Shown: piece by piece, positions 35,799 through 44,849 of the stretch
How the letters are laid out: the number at the start of each line of letters is the position of its first letter
Numbering within the stretch: the stretch's first letter is position 1
Source of the DNA: Pacificoceanicola onchidii
GTDB lineage: Bacteria > Pseudomonadota > Alphaproteobacteria > Rhodobacterales > Rhodobacteraceae
DNA length: 64,000 nt
Direction of reading: 5' to 3'
NCBI RefSeq assembly: GCF_004804335.1
Contig: NZ_SRXY01000004.1
Location: 417,014-481,013, forward strand
The notes under the pieces: model-generated
What the model saw: the letters and a program-made list of their open reading frames with translations, nothing else
What the model was told of the DNA's origin: nothing
Database searches by the model: none
Position numbers and translations under genes: made by a program

Positions 35799-36650
35799 AT
35801 GCCGGACATCAGTCCCTTTGCTGCATCAAACGTGAGCCTCGCCCGGCGCGCATGGTCCATCCGCCGCCACGCTGTGCGCATGGGTGCCGTGCAAGGGCAA
35901 GGCTACATCGGACAGGCCCTCGGTGTGGCGGATGTGCTGGCCGTCTCCTATTTTCATGCCACATCCTACCGCCCGGGCGATCCGAACTGGGAAGGCCGCG
36001 ATCGCTTCTACCTGTCCATCGGGCATTATGCGATTGCCCTTTACGCCACGATGATCGAGGCCGGGATCCTGCCGGAGGAGGAGATCGAAACCTACGGCAT
36101 GGATGAAAGCCGCTTGCCCATGTCCGGCATGGCCTCCTACACGCCAGGCATGGAAATCACCGGCGGATCCTTGGGCCATGGCCTCGGCATCGCCGTGGGC
36201 GCGGCACTGGGGCTCAAACGCAAGGCCAACCCCGCTTTCGTCTACAACCTCATGTCTGACGGAGAGCTCGGCGAGGGCTCCACGTGGGAAGCCGTCATGT
36301 CCGCCGCCCAGCACAGGCTCGACAATCTCATCTGTATTGTCGACTTCAACAACCAGCAGGCCGATGGCCCCAGCCGAGATGCCCTCGCCACAACACCCGA
36401 AGCGCCAAAATGGCGCGCCTTCGGCTGGCACGCCCAGGAAGTGGACGGAAATAACATCGACGCCCTGCGCGAAGCCTTCGACACCGCCCGCGCCCACGAT
36501 GGCCCTCAGCCACGCGTCATCATCTGCAACACCCGGATGTGCAAGGGCATCCCTTTCCTCGAAACGCGCGAAAAGACCCACTTCATCCGCGTGGAACCAG
36601 ACGAATGGGCCAAGGCCACCGCCTATCTCGATCAAGTGAGTCCACCATGA
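35799..36650 (+). CDS. Transketolase, N-terminal (TPP-binding) subunit
   Basis: This 283-aa protein matches the first half of transketolase. GSLGHGLGIAVGAALG and the Mg-TPP motif DGELGEGSTWEAVMSAAQHRLDNLICIVDFNNQQ are intact, except that Ser replaces the usual first Gly of GDGE (SDGE). It starts after GGGAGG. Split transketolases serve dedicated catabolic routes for odd sugars and sulfo-sugars (AptAB for apulose-4-phosphate, SqwGH for sulfofructose) rather than the pentose phosphate pathway, where the single-chain enzyme is usual. The C-terminal subunit follows 64 bp later. Confidence 0.92.
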   Translation: MPDISPFAASNVSLARRAWSIRRHAVRMGAVQGQGYIGQALGVADVLAVSYFHATSYRPGDPNWEGRDRFYLSIGHYAIALYATMIEAGILPEEEIETYGMDESRLPMSGMASYTPGMEITGGSLGHGLGIAVGAALGLKRKANPAFVYNLMSDGELGEGSTWEAVMSAAQHRLDNLICIVDFNNQQADGPSRDALATTPEAPKWRAFGWHAQEVDGNNIDALREAFDTARAHDGPQPRVIICNTRMCKGIPFLETREKTHFIRVEPDEWAKATAYLDQVSPP

Positions 36651-36714
36651 TGCGCGCCTGTGATTCTTCTCTGTTCAAATATCCAAATCCACCGACTGGC
36701 TCAGGAATAGCGCC

Positions 36715-37764
36715 ATGAACGATGTCTCCTTCGGCCCAAACTCCCGCCGCGTGTCCAAGTTCCAGCCTCGGCAGGCACCAGCCAACAGCCACGCAACAAG
36801 CGCCATGATCGCCTCGCTCGACGCCGAAGGCCGCGAGACGATCACTGCGCCTTTTGGCGAGGCGCTGTGCGAAGTAGCGGCGAAACGGGATGATGTCGTC
36901 GGTCTATCCGCTGATCTGTCCAAATACACGGATCTGCATGTCTTCGCAGAGCGCTTTCCCGACAGGTTTTACCAGATGGGCATGGCCGAGCAGTTGCTGT
37001 TCTCCGCCGCCGCCGGGCTGGCGCGGGAAGGCTTCACACCTTGGGCCACAACCTATGCCGTCTTCGCCTCGCGCCGCGCCTATGACTTCATTTGCATGGC
37101 CATCGCCGAAGAAAACCTGCCGGTGAAAATCGCCTGCGCCCTGCCCGGCCTGACGACGGGGTATGGCCCCAGCCATCAGGCCACCGAAGATCTCGCGATT
37201 TTCCGTGGACTGCCAAACCTGACCATCGTCGATCCCTGCGACGCGGTTGAGACGATGCAGGCCACGCACGCCCTCTCCGAAAGCCCAGGCCCCACCTACA
37301 TGCGCCTGTTGCGCGGCAAGGTTCCGGACGTTCTGGGCGCGTATGGATACAAGTTTGAGCTGGGCAAGGCCAAGTTGATCCATGACGGCGCGGATGTGCT
37401 GTTTGTCTCCTCTGGCTTCATGACCATGCGCACGCTCGACGCGGCCAAGGCGCTCAAGACCGATGGGATCGATTGTGCCGTCCTGCATGTGCCGACCATC
37501 AAGCCACTGGACGAAGCCAAGATCCAAGCCGAGGCCGCCAAAACCGGCAGGCTTATCGTGACAGCGGAAAATCACAGCATCATGGGCGGGTTGGGTGAAG
37601 CGGTGGGCGCAAGCCTGATGCGCGCAGGTGTAGCGGCCCGGTTTCGGCAGATCGCCTTGCCAGACGAGTTTCTCGACGCGGGAGCCTTGCCAACCCTGCA
37701 CGATCAATACGGCCTCAGCGTTCCGCAGATTACCAAACGGGTGAAGGCGTGGCTCGATGCATGA
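36715..37764 (+). CDS. Transketolase, C-terminal subunit
   Basis: This 349-aa protein carries the Pyr and C-terminal domains: YQMGMAEQLLFSAAAGLAREGFTPWATTYAVFASRRAYDF contains the catalytic Glu and cofactor contacts, and ALPGLTTGYGPSHQATEDLAIFRGLPNLTIVDPCDAVE is typical of the family. A 30-residue basic N-terminal extension precedes the domain; AGGA supports the start at 36715, though ATG near 36805 is possible. It pairs with the preceding subunit and overlaps the next gene by 8 bases (ATGCATGA). Confidence 0.92.
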   Translation: MNDVSFGPNSRRVSKFQPRQAPANSHATSAMIASLDAEGRETITAPFGEALCEVAAKRDDVVGLSADLSKYTDLHVFAERFPDRFYQMGMAEQLLFSAAAGLAREGFTPWATTYAVFASRRAYDFICMAIAEENLPVKIACALPGLTTGYGPSHQATEDLAIFRGLPNLTIVDPCDAVETMQATHALSESPGPTYMRLLRGKVPDVLGAYGYKFELGKAKLIHDGADVLFVSSGFMTMRTLDAAKALKTDGIDCAVLHVPTIKPLDEAKIQAEAAKTGRLIVTAENHSIMGGLGEAVGASLMRAGVAARFRQIALPDEFLDAGALPTLHDQYGLSVPQITKRVKAWLDA

Positions 37765-38656
37765 AACCTGTCTGATCGGCCTTGGCGCCATGGGCATGGG
37801 GATGGCCCGCAACATCCTCAAGGCCGGCATTCCGCTCCGCGGGTATGACCTTTCCGAAACGGCCAGAGAACGGCTCACCGAAGCCGGTGGGCGCAGTTTC
37901 GACAGCGCGGTGGATGCTGCGCGGGGCTGTGACTTGCTGATCCTCATGGTGGTCAACGCCGAACAGGCGCGGGCCGTTGTTCTGACAAATGGCGTGGCCG
38001 AAGTTCTCAAACCGGGAGCGACTGTCATGCTGTGCAGCACTGTCGCCCCGGAAGACGCACGCGCCTTGGCCGCTGACCTTGAAGCCGCCGGGTTGATCAT
38101 GCTCGACGCGCCGGTTTCCGGCGGGCAGGTCGGAGCGGAGGCGGGCAGTCTGACACTCATGACATCCGGGCCAGAGGCTGCGTACACCCGAGCGCAACCG
38201 GTTCTGGACGCGATTGCAGGCACCGTTCATCGGCTTGGGGACAAGCCGGGACTCGGCGCGACCTACAAGGTCGTGCATCAGCTTGCTGCCGGGGTGCATC
38301 TGGTGGCCGCCGCAGAGGTCATGGCCCTTGGCGCGCGGGCGGGTTGTGATCCTGAGAAGCTGTTCGGGATTGTCAGCACCAGCGCCGGGCGCAGTTGGAT
38401 GTACGAAGATCGGGTGCCCCGGATGTTGTCAGGGGAAACAGATCCGGCGTCCAGTGTGGACATCTTTGTCAAGGATCTGGGCCTTGTCCTGCAAACCGGC
38501 CGCGATTGCGCAACGCCGCTGCCCCTGAGCGCCGCCGCGCATCAGATGATGCTCGCAGCCAGCGCCATGGGCTTCGGCAAGCTCGACGACTCTTGTGTCA
38601 TCCGAGCCTACGAGGCGCTCACCGGCTACGCCGCGAAGACAGCGGAAGAGGAGTAG
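37757..38656 (+). CDS. 3-hydroxyisobutyrate-dehydrogenase-family oxidoreductase
   Basis: This 299-aa member of the beta-hydroxyacid dehydrogenase family has the N-terminal GLGAMGMGMARNILKAG NAD(P) loop, DAPVSGGQVGAEAGSLTLM for substrate binding, and the catalytic Lys in GATYKVVHQL. Relatives act on 3-hydroxyisobutyrate, tartronate semialdehyde, L-threonate or 3-sulfolactaldehyde. It is translationally coupled to the split transketolase, so it probably reduces or oxidises a three- or four-carbon product of that enzyme. Confidence 0.9.
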   Translation: MHETCLIGLGAMGMGMARNILKAGIPLRGYDLSETARERLTEAGGRSFDSAVDAARGCDLLILMVVNAEQARAVVLTNGVAEVLKPGATVMLCSTVAPEDARALAADLEAAGLIMLDAPVSGGQVGAEAGSLTLMTSGPEAAYTRAQPVLDAIAGTVHRLGDKPGLGATYKVVHQLAAGVHLVAAAEVMALGARAGCDPEKLFGIVSTSAGRSWMYEDRVPRMLSGETDPASSVDIFVKDLGLVLQTGRDCATPLPLSAAAHQMMLAASAMGFGKLDDSCVIRAYEALTGYAAKTAEEE

Positions 38657-38660
38657 CGCC

Positions 38661-39413
38661 ATGCTCTTGGGCAACAAAACTGCAATCATCACAGGCGGCG
38701 CAAGCCCGCGCGGCCTTGGTAAGGCGACAGCCAGGCTCTTTGCCGAACACGGCGCACGTGTGGCGATCCTTGATCTTGATGGCAAGCATGCCACAGAGGC
38801 TGCGACGGACCTACCGGGGAAAGGACATATAGGTCTTGCCTGCGACGTGACCGACAAGGCGGCTTGTCAAAACGCAGCCGACACGGTGATCGCCCAATGC
38901 GGTCACGTTGATATCCTTGTTAACAACGCCGGCATCACCCAGCCTCTGAAGCTGATGGGGATCGAGCCGGAGAACTATGACGCCGTGCTCGACGTGAACC
39001 TGCGGGGCACGCTCTATATGAGTCAGGCAGTAATCCCGCATATGCACGCACGCAAAAGCGGTGCCATCGTCAATATAAGCTCGGTCAGCGCCCAGCGCGG
39101 TGGCGGGATCTTTGGCGGGCCGCATTATTCGGCGGCAAAGGCCGGTATCCTTGGATTGACCAAAGCCATGGCGCGGGAACTGGCCCCTGATGGCATCCGC
39201 GCCAACGCGGTCTGCCCCGGTTTTATCGCCACCGACATCACCGGTGGCATGCTCACCGATAACATGATGAAGGGTATTCTGGACGGCATCCCCATGGGCC
39301 GCGCCGGAGAAGCCTCGGATGTGGCAGGTTGCTGCCTGTTCCTTGCATCAGATCTGTCGGCCTATGTGACCGGGTCCGAAGTGGACGTGAATGGAGGATC
39401 GCTGATCCACTGA
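38661..39413 (+). CDS. Short-chain dehydrogenase/reductase
   Basis: This 250-aa classical SDR starts at ATG 38661 with GAGGAG seven bases upstream. It shows TGGASPRGLGKATARLFAEHG (cofactor), NNAG, Ser in NISSVSAQRGG, the catalytic YSAAK, and the C-terminal AYVTGSEVDVNGG. It resembles NAD-dependent polyol or 3-oxoacyl reductases. It lies 4 bp after the preceding gene and ends the operon that begins at the split transketolase, so it probably oxidises an alcohol group of the pathway substrate. Confidence 0.92.
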   Translation: MLLGNKTAIITGGASPRGLGKATARLFAEHGARVAILDLDGKHATEAATDLPGKGHIGLACDVTDKAACQNAADTVIAQCGHVDILVNNAGITQPLKLMGIEPENYDAVLDVNLRGTLYMSQAVIPHMHARKSGAIVNISSVSAQRGGGIFGGPHYSAAKAGILGLTKAMARELAPDGIRANAVCPGFIATDITGGMLTDNMMKGILDGIPMGRAGEASDVAGCCLFLASDLSAYVTGSEVDVNGGSLIH

Positions 39414-39426
39414 CCGCATAACGCGG

Positions 39427-40491
39427 TCAGGCTGCGTCATGCAGCAGGATCGCCGCCTCGGATTTCGACAGGTTGCGCCTTGCATAGCTGCCATAGAGGT
39501 GCGGGTTCTCGCGCAGCCGGGGCTCCAGCTGCAACAGCCGCGCCCTGTCTGCCGTGGACAGTGTGGTCAAGGACGTGTTCGCCGGGTGGAAGCTTTCTGT
39601 CTCAACCCCATTGGCAAAAACGATCTCGTGGCGTGGCAACAGCAGATGCACATAAGTCACCTCCCGAACCGCCGTATCGACCAAAACGCTGCTTCCGTTA
39701 ACCAGATCCCGCGCAGAAACCAGCACCTCTGGCGTGTTGAAGAGCGCCCGCGCCACCGCGCCTTTGACCACCATCCGATGCTCCGGTGAGACAAGGAAGG
39801 CCTCTTCGGGATGATCTATTCCGAAAGCCCCGGCACGAATGCGGATCGGGCGCAGCTTTGGCATGGCAAAAAGGCGCGCACCGGTCATGAAGCGGCTTCC
39901 GATCCACTCGATTGGCTGGGGGCCGCTATCCTTGGTCTGAACCAGGTCCCCTTCGCGCAGCTCTTCAATGCGTTTGCGCCCGTTCGGCGTGTCGATCCAT
40001 GTTCCAGGCGTAAAGCAGATCACGCCTCCCGCCTGCTCACCGGCAGACGGATCCCGCATCAGTTCCATCGAATGATGCACAACCCAAAGGTCCCGCTCTG
40101 CGGGTGGCATTTCATCGAGGAACATCAACAACGGCGGCGCACCCGTGTTCACGTCAATCACCGTCACCGTGTAGCTTTGCGCGCCATCCGTCACGACAAA
40201 GCTGCTTTCAGCCAGCGGATGGTCCACCTCGACGCTGCCCAGATCGTCATTTTGCGTGATCGCCGCACCCACAAGACGCCGCACCATGCGTGCCGCGCGC
40301 TTGCGCAAATGCGCTTCGCCGTCTGCCTGATCAAGCTGCAGGATCGAAGAAGGACCATCGACCCGTACAGCACTCCCCTGCCAGGACCATGTGGCCCCGA
40401 CCGTCAGAGAAGACGGAGATGCGGCCTTGAGACCGTCTATATCCGTCTGAGACCAAGAGATGACGAACGTGCCTCGATAGCCCGTTCTCAT
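39427..40491 (-). CDS. Hint (Hedgehog/intein) domain protein
   Basis: This 354-aa protein has a Hint core at about 157-300: CFTPGTWIDTPNGRKRIEELREGDLVQTKDSGPQPIEWIGSR opens it with the nucleophilic Cys, and SPEHRMVVKGAVA and the late HEIVFANGVETESFHP complete the fold. The N-terminal 150 residues are not recognised. Rhodobacterales genomes carry many such Hint proteins, often type I secreted with no classic signal peptide, as here. No C-extein is apparent after the Hint domain, so splicing is unlikely; autocleavage cannot be excluded. It converges with the SDR gene. Confidence 0.85.
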   Translation of the reverse strand: MRTGYRGTFVISWSQTDIDGLKAASPSSLTVGATWSWQGSAVRVDGPSSILQLDQADGEAHLRKRAARMVRRLVGAAITQNDDLGSVEVDHPLAESSFVVTDGAQSYTVTVIDVNTGAPPLLMFLDEMPPAERDLWVVHHSMELMRDPSAGEQAGGVICFTPGTWIDTPNGRKRIEELREGDLVQTKDSGPQPIEWIGSRFMTGARLFAMPKLRPIRIRAGAFGIDHPEEAFLVSPEHRMVVKGAVARALFNTPEVLVSARDLVNGSSVLVDTAVREVTYVHLLLPRHEIVFANGVETESFHPANTSLTTLSTADRARLLQLEPRLRENPHLYGSYARRNLSKSEAAILLHDAA

Positions 40492-40585
40492 GCCTGTATG
40501 CCTGCTCGTTTTTTGTTTTGTCTTTTTTCAGCAGCTTAGGCCAAGAGTGCCATTTTTGGAATATTGTTAAGGAATCTCAGGCGGC

Positions 40586-40601
40586 TGTGACCCAGATCAC
40601 G
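40586..40601. promoter_or_regulatory. CRP/FNR-family-like site between the Hint gene and kdsD
   Basis: TGTGACCCAGATCACG is TGTGA-N6-TCACg, one mismatch from the CRP consensus core, in the 249-bp gap between divergent genes. The rest of this gap shows no ORF. Confidence 0.4.
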
Positions 40602-40740
40602 GGGCTTTTCGTTGCAGATGAGTCACAAAAACCACACCTTGGCCTTACGTGACCTAACGGCATGCAGACCCGAGGCGGTATTGGACAAGGCCCCGAATGC
40701 GCGGTAACAGGCGATCATCCTCAGGCTTGAGAGTGCCGTT

Positions 40741-41694
40741 ATGACCGTAACCCCATCCGAAATTGCTCGCGAGGTGCTGACAACCGAAGCCTCGGCCCTG
40801 ACCCGATTGGGCAGCGAGTTGCCCGAAAGCTTCGATGCCGTGGTTGCGCTTTTGCTGGGTGTTCAGGGGCGGGTGATCGTCTCTGGCATGGGCAAATCCG
40901 GTCATGTTGCCGGGAAGATTGCCGCGACCTTCGCGTCAACCGGGACACCGGCTCAGGCGGTCCACCCCGGCGAGGCGAGCCATGGCGATTTGGGGATGAT
41001 CACCCGCAATGACGCGGTGATCCTGATTTCCAACTCGGGCGAGACGCGGGAACTCGCTGACATGATTGCCCATTGCGCCCGCTTCAACATTCCGCTGATC
41101 GCCATGACCAAGAAGGTCGGCAGCACGTTGGGAAGCGCCGCGCAGCATGTGCTGGTCTTGCCCAATGCGCCTGAGGCCTGCGCCATCGGCATGGCCCCGA
41201 CCACGTCTACGACCATGGCCATGGCTCTGGGCGATGCCCTTGCGGTGGCGATGATGCGCAATCGGAATTTCGGCAAGGAAAACTTCGCGGCATTCCACCC
41301 CGGCGGCACGCTTGGCGCGCAGCTCCTGCATGTGCGCGCGGTCATGCATGTCGGGGCGGAATTGCCAACGGTTGAGGCCGCAACGCCAATGAGCGAAGTT
41401 CTTCTGGAGATGAGCCAGAAAGGCTTTGGTGTGGCCGCTCTGGTCAACGGCGAACACCTCGCCGGGATCATCACGGACGGCGATTTGCGCCGCAACATGG
41501 ACGGCTTGATGGATCGGACTGCGGGCGAGGTCGCCACGCGTACCCCGATGGTCACCCGCCCCGATACCCTGCTGACGGAGGCTCTGGGAGTCATGAACAT
41601 GTCGAAACGGACGGTTTTGCTGGTGGTTGAGGAAGATCACCGGCTGGTGGGTCTTCTGCACATCCACGATGCTTTGCGGGCAGGTGTGGCATGA
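40741..41694 (+). CDS. kdsD: Arabinose-5-phosphate isomerase (KdsD/KpsF)
   Basis: This 317-aa protein has an N-terminal SIS sugar-isomerase domain (VSGMGKSGHVAGKIAATFASTGTPA, SNSGETRELADM, catalytic-region FAAFHPGGTLGAQL) and two C-terminal CBS repeats (about 205-315). It interconverts ribulose-5-phosphate and arabinose-5-phosphate, the first step of Kdo synthesis. Its stop overlaps the kdsB start (ATGA). Kdo is needed for LPS, and also for some capsules, for which paralogues are called KpsF. Confidence 0.95.
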   Translation: MTVTPSEIAREVLTTEASALTRLGSELPESFDAVVALLLGVQGRVIVSGMGKSGHVAGKIAATFASTGTPAQAVHPGEASHGDLGMITRNDAVILISNSGETRELADMIAHCARFNIPLIAMTKKVGSTLGSAAQHVLVLPNAPEACAIGMAPTTSTTMAMALGDALAVAMMRNRNFGKENFAAFHPGGTLGAQLLHVRAVMHVGAELPTVEAATPMSEVLLEMSQKGFGVAALVNGEHLAGIITDGDLRRNMDGLMDRTAGEVATRTPMVTRPDTLLTEALGVMNMSKRTVLLVVEEDHRLVGLLHIHDALRAGVA

Positions 41695-42479
41695 GCGCGG
41701 TCATCTTCATCCCCGCCCGCTACGCCTCCACGCGCTATCCTGGCAAACCATTGGTGGAACTGACCGGGGCAACCGGCGAATCCAAATCCCTGATTCAACG
41801 GTCATGGGAAGCCGCCAAGTCCGTGAAGGGCGCGGATGCGGTCTATGTTCTGACCGATGATGACCGCATTGCCGAGGCCGCAAAAAGCTTTGGCGCGGAT
41901 GTCATCATGACCTCTTCGGAGGCTCAAAACGGAACGGAACGCTGCGCCGAAGGCGTCGCGGGGCTGGGCTTTGAACCTGACGTGATAGTGAATCTTCAGG
42001 GCGACGCGCCATTGACCCCGGCGTGGTTCGTCGAGGACCTGATCGCGGCCATGTCCGATGCGGGCGTGCATATGGCGACTCCGGTTCTGAAATGTGACCA
42101 TGAAACCCTGTCGAACTTCGTTACGGACCGCCACGCGGGCCGCGTGGGCGGCACCACCGCCGTGATGCGGCGGGACGGCAAGGCAATTTATTTCTCCAAA
42201 GAAGTCCTACCCTATGTCGGCAACCTGGATTCGCCCCCAGAGGTCTGGCACCACGTGGGCGTCTACGCTTACCGCCCCGATGCCCTGCGCGCCTATATGG
42301 AATGGCCCGAAGGCCCGGTAGAAAAGGCCGAAGGACTGGAGCAACTGCGCTTCCTTGAAAATGGCATGGACGTCACCTGCGTTCCGGTCGAAGGCAAGGG
42401 CCGGGTGTTCTGGGAATTGAACAACCCCGTGGATGTGAACCGCATCGAAGGGGTTCTGAAAAAGGAAGGCATCGCATGA
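41691..42479 (+). CDS. kdsB: 3-deoxy-manno-octulosonate cytidylyltransferase
   Basis: This 262-aa enzyme has [15 protein letters not shown] for CTP binding, [33 protein letters not shown] for the metal site, and [18 protein letters not shown]. It activates Kdo as CMP-Kdo. It overlaps kdsD upstream and kdsA downstream by four bases each, so the three are probably co-translated. Confidence 0.95.
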   Translation: MSAVIFIPARYASTRYPGKPLVELTGATGESKSLIQRSWEAAKSVKGADAVYVLTDDDRIAEAAKSFGADVIMTSSEAQNGTERCAEGVAGLGFEPDVIVNLQGDAPLTPAWFVEDLIAAMSDAGVHMATPVLKCDHETLSNFVTDRHAGRVGGTTAVMRRDGKAIYFSKEVLPYVGNLDSPPEVWHHVGVYAYRPDALRAYMEWPEGPVEKAEGLEQLRFLENGMDVTCVPVEGKGRVFWELNNPVDVNRIEGVLKKEGIA

Positions 42480-43309
42480 GCGCCGTCACCATCCGCGATG
42501 TGACCATCGCAAACGATCTGCCCTTTGCCCTGATTGCCGGGCCTTGCCAGCTGGAGAGCCTCGATCATGCCCGCATGCTGGCCGAGAAAATCGCCGAAGC
42601 GGCGGGCGCATCCGGCATTCCGTGGATCTTCAAGGCGAGCTACGACAAGGCGAACCGCTCTTCCCTGAAGGGCAAGCGCGGGCTTGGCATGGATGAGGGC
42701 CTGCGCATTCTCGGGACCATCCGCGAAGAATTCGGCGTTCCGGTCCTGACAGATGTGCATGAAGCCGCCCATTGCGCGCCCGTGGCCGCGGTGGTCGACA
42801 TTCTGCAAATCCCGGCTTTCCTCTGCCGGCAGACAGACCTCTTGCTTGCTGCGGGCGAGACCGGCAAGGCTGTGAACGTCAAGAAAGGCCAGTTTCTCGC
42901 CCCTTGGGACATGGCCAATGTGGCGGACAAGATCGCCAGCACTGGCAATGAAAACATCCTCCTGTGCGAGCGCGGCACGTCTTTTGGCTACAACATGCTG
43001 GTCTCGGACATGCGGTCCTTGCCGATCATGGCAGAGACAGGTCGCCCCGTGGTGTTCGACGCCACCCATTCGGTGCAAATGCCGGGCGGGCAAGGCACCT
43101 CTTCGGGCGGCAAACGGGAGTATGTCGAACCTTTGGCGCGGGCGGCTTTGGCCATCGGCTGCGGTGCGGTTTTCATGGAAACGCACGAAGACCCGGACAA
43201 CGCACCGTCCGACGGGCCGAACATGGTGCCGGTTCAGGTTCTGGCGCAGGTCCTGTCCGGTATGAAAGCCATCGACGATCTGACAAAGGCCCGCAGTTAC
43301 GCGCTGTGA
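42476..43309 (+). CDS. kdsA: 3-deoxy-8-phosphooctulonate synthase
   Basis: This 277-aa aldolase has [30 protein letters not shown], and the late [15 protein letters not shown] and [18 protein letters not shown], the phosphate and metal binding sites. It condenses arabinose-5-phosphate with PEP to Kdo-8-phosphate. It is the last gene of the Kdo operon and is followed 28 bp later by the convergent phosphomannomutase gene. I see no KdsC phosphatase here. Confidence 0.96.
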   Translation: MSAVTIRDVTIANDLPFALIAGPCQLESLDHARMLAEKIAEAAGASGIPWIFKASYDKANRSSLKGKRGLGMDEGLRILGTIREEFGVPVLTDVHEAAHCAPVAAVVDILQIPAFLCRQTDLLLAAGETGKAVNVKKGQFLAPWDMANVADKIASTGNENILLCERGTSFGYNMLVSDMRSLPIMAETGRPVVFDATHSVQMPGGQGTSSGGKREYVEPLARAALAIGCGAVFMETHEDPDNAPSDGPNMVPVQVLAQVLSGMKAIDDLTKARSYAL

Positions 43310-43337
43310 CAGAAGTCTTTCAGAGACTTCGGCACAC

Positions 43338-44726
43338 TCAGGCGAGCCGCGTTTTCAGTTTATCCAGATAGACGGTGACGAGGGACAGCGCGCGATCCGC
43401 GTTGTCCGCCTCGGCATAACACCTGAACTCCGGCGCATTGCCGGAGGGGCGCAGGTGAACCACATCGCCGGTCTCAAATGAGACACGCAATCCGTCGGTC
43501 TCATCAACGGTTGCCTCTGCCCCTGTCTCGGCAAAGAACGCCTTTCGTGCTTCCGCGTCACCAGAAAGCTCCGCGATAAAGGCCTTGGACCGATCCGTCT
43601 CAATACCTTGAATCCGGTCGGCGGCGGTAAAACGTGGCGGGAGATCATCGGCCAGAGCCGCGAGCGAGACGCCTTGTTTGGCTGCTTCAGCCAAGGGGGC
43701 AATGATCGGCAGCAGACAATCGCGCGTCATCAGTGGGACAAGCAGCCCGGCAGGGCCATTCGCTTCAAAACCCAATAGGAAACCGCCGTTGGCCTCGTAA
43801 CCCACAACTTGCGCGGCGGCGTCCGTGGCCAGCGCCGCTTCCATTGCGGCAATCACATAAGGCGAGCCAATCCGGGTGAGCTGAACCGTGTCAAACTCCG
43901 GCATCTGCGCAATCATCGTGTTGGAACTGACCGGGGTGCAGAGGACTTTCGCGCCCAGCGCCCGCGCCGTCAGTGCGCCAAGCACGTCGCCGGGAATGAC
44001 CCGGCCTGTGGCATCCGCCACCATGGGACGGTCCGCATCACCATCGGTCGAGACAACCGCATCAAGCCCATGCTCTGCGCACCATCCCGCCAGCATGGCA
44101 CGCGTGTCAGGATCCAGCGCTTCGGTATCAACCGGGATAAACGTGTCGGAGCGGGCCAGTGGCACCGGTTCTGCGCCAAGCGCTTTGAGAACGTCCACCA
44201 TCACGTCGCGCGCCACGGAGCTGTGTTGGTAAACGCCGATCCGGAGCCCATTCAAAGCCGCGCCGAACCCCGTGACATAGCGCTGCGCATAAGCGCTGAC
44301 CGCGTCATTTTCCCGTCTGGCGACCTGCTCACCCAAGGCTGCTGTTTTGCCCCGGTTCGCTGTTATCGCCTCTTCGTCCGGCTTGCTGATTTCACCGGTT
44401 GGTACATAGAATTTCAGCCCGTTGCGGTCTGCCGGGATGTGGCTTCCGGTCACCATGATCGCCGCTTGTCCGGCTTCCAGCGAAGAGAGCGCCAAGGCCG
44501 GGGTCGGCAGCACGCCGCAATCAATGGCCTGAACACCTGCGGCTTCCACCGCGCGCAGCACCCATTCCGCGATTTCCGGCGAAGAGGGGCGCAAATCGCG
44601 GCCCACATGCACTGCACCGCCAGTCGGGCAGGCCAAAAGGAAGGCGTTTGTGTAATCCGTGACCAGTTCCTCGGTCAGTTCCGTAACCAGCCCGCGCAGG
44701 CCGGATGTTCCGAATTTCGGCGCCAT
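43338..44726 (-). CDS. manB: Phosphomannomutase (alpha-D-phosphohexomutase)
   Basis: This 462-aa enzyme is taken from ATG 44726, which has GGAG six bases upstream; an in-frame ATG at 44738 overlaps that SD. Residue order: KFGTSGLRG, phosphoserine loop VTGSHIPADRNGLKFY, metal loop STDGDADRP, sugar loop YEANGGFLLG, phosphate loop RPSGNAPEFRCY. It interconverts mannose-6- and mannose-1-phosphate (or glucose isomers), supplying ManC downstream with substrate for GDP-mannose. It is divergent from tex with 123 bp between. The frame runs open far upstream across tex, an artefact of the GC-rich antisense strand. Confidence 0.93.
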   Translation of the reverse strand: MAPKFGTSGLRGLVTELTEELVTDYTNAFLLACPTGGAVHVGRDLRPSSPEIAEWVLRAVEAAGVQAIDCGVLPTPALALSSLEAGQAAIMVTGSHIPADRNGLKFYVPTGEISKPDEEAITANRGKTAALGEQVARRENDAVSAYAQRYVTGFGAALNGLRIGVYQHSSVARDVMVDVLKALGAEPVPLARSDTFIPVDTEALDPDTRAMLAGWCAEHGLDAVVSTDGDADRPMVADATGRVIPGDVLGALTARALGAKVLCTPVSSNTMIAQMPEFDTVQLTRIGSPYVIAAMEAALATDAAAQVVGYEANGGFLLGFEANGPAGLLVPLMTRDCLLPIIAPLAEAAKQGVSLAALADDLPPRFTAADRIQGIETDRSKAFIAELSGDAEARKAFFAETGAEATVDETDGLRVSFETGDVVHLRPSGNAPEFRCYAEADNADRALSLVTVYLDKLKTRLA

Positions 44727-44849
44727 TCCGCTCTCCATTTTGCTCAAACGGTTGATGCCCAAGGCGCGCCGCAAAGGCAACCGATTTGGCCGCTTGCGAG
44801 CGACATGGGCGAGGGCTATCACGGTCTTCCCAAGAGGAAGGAGACGCCA

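Noticed and set aside
39427..40491. Splicing intein
   Set aside because: The Hint core is present, but no host-protein extein flanks it on the C-terminal side, so a stand-alone Hint protein is the better call.
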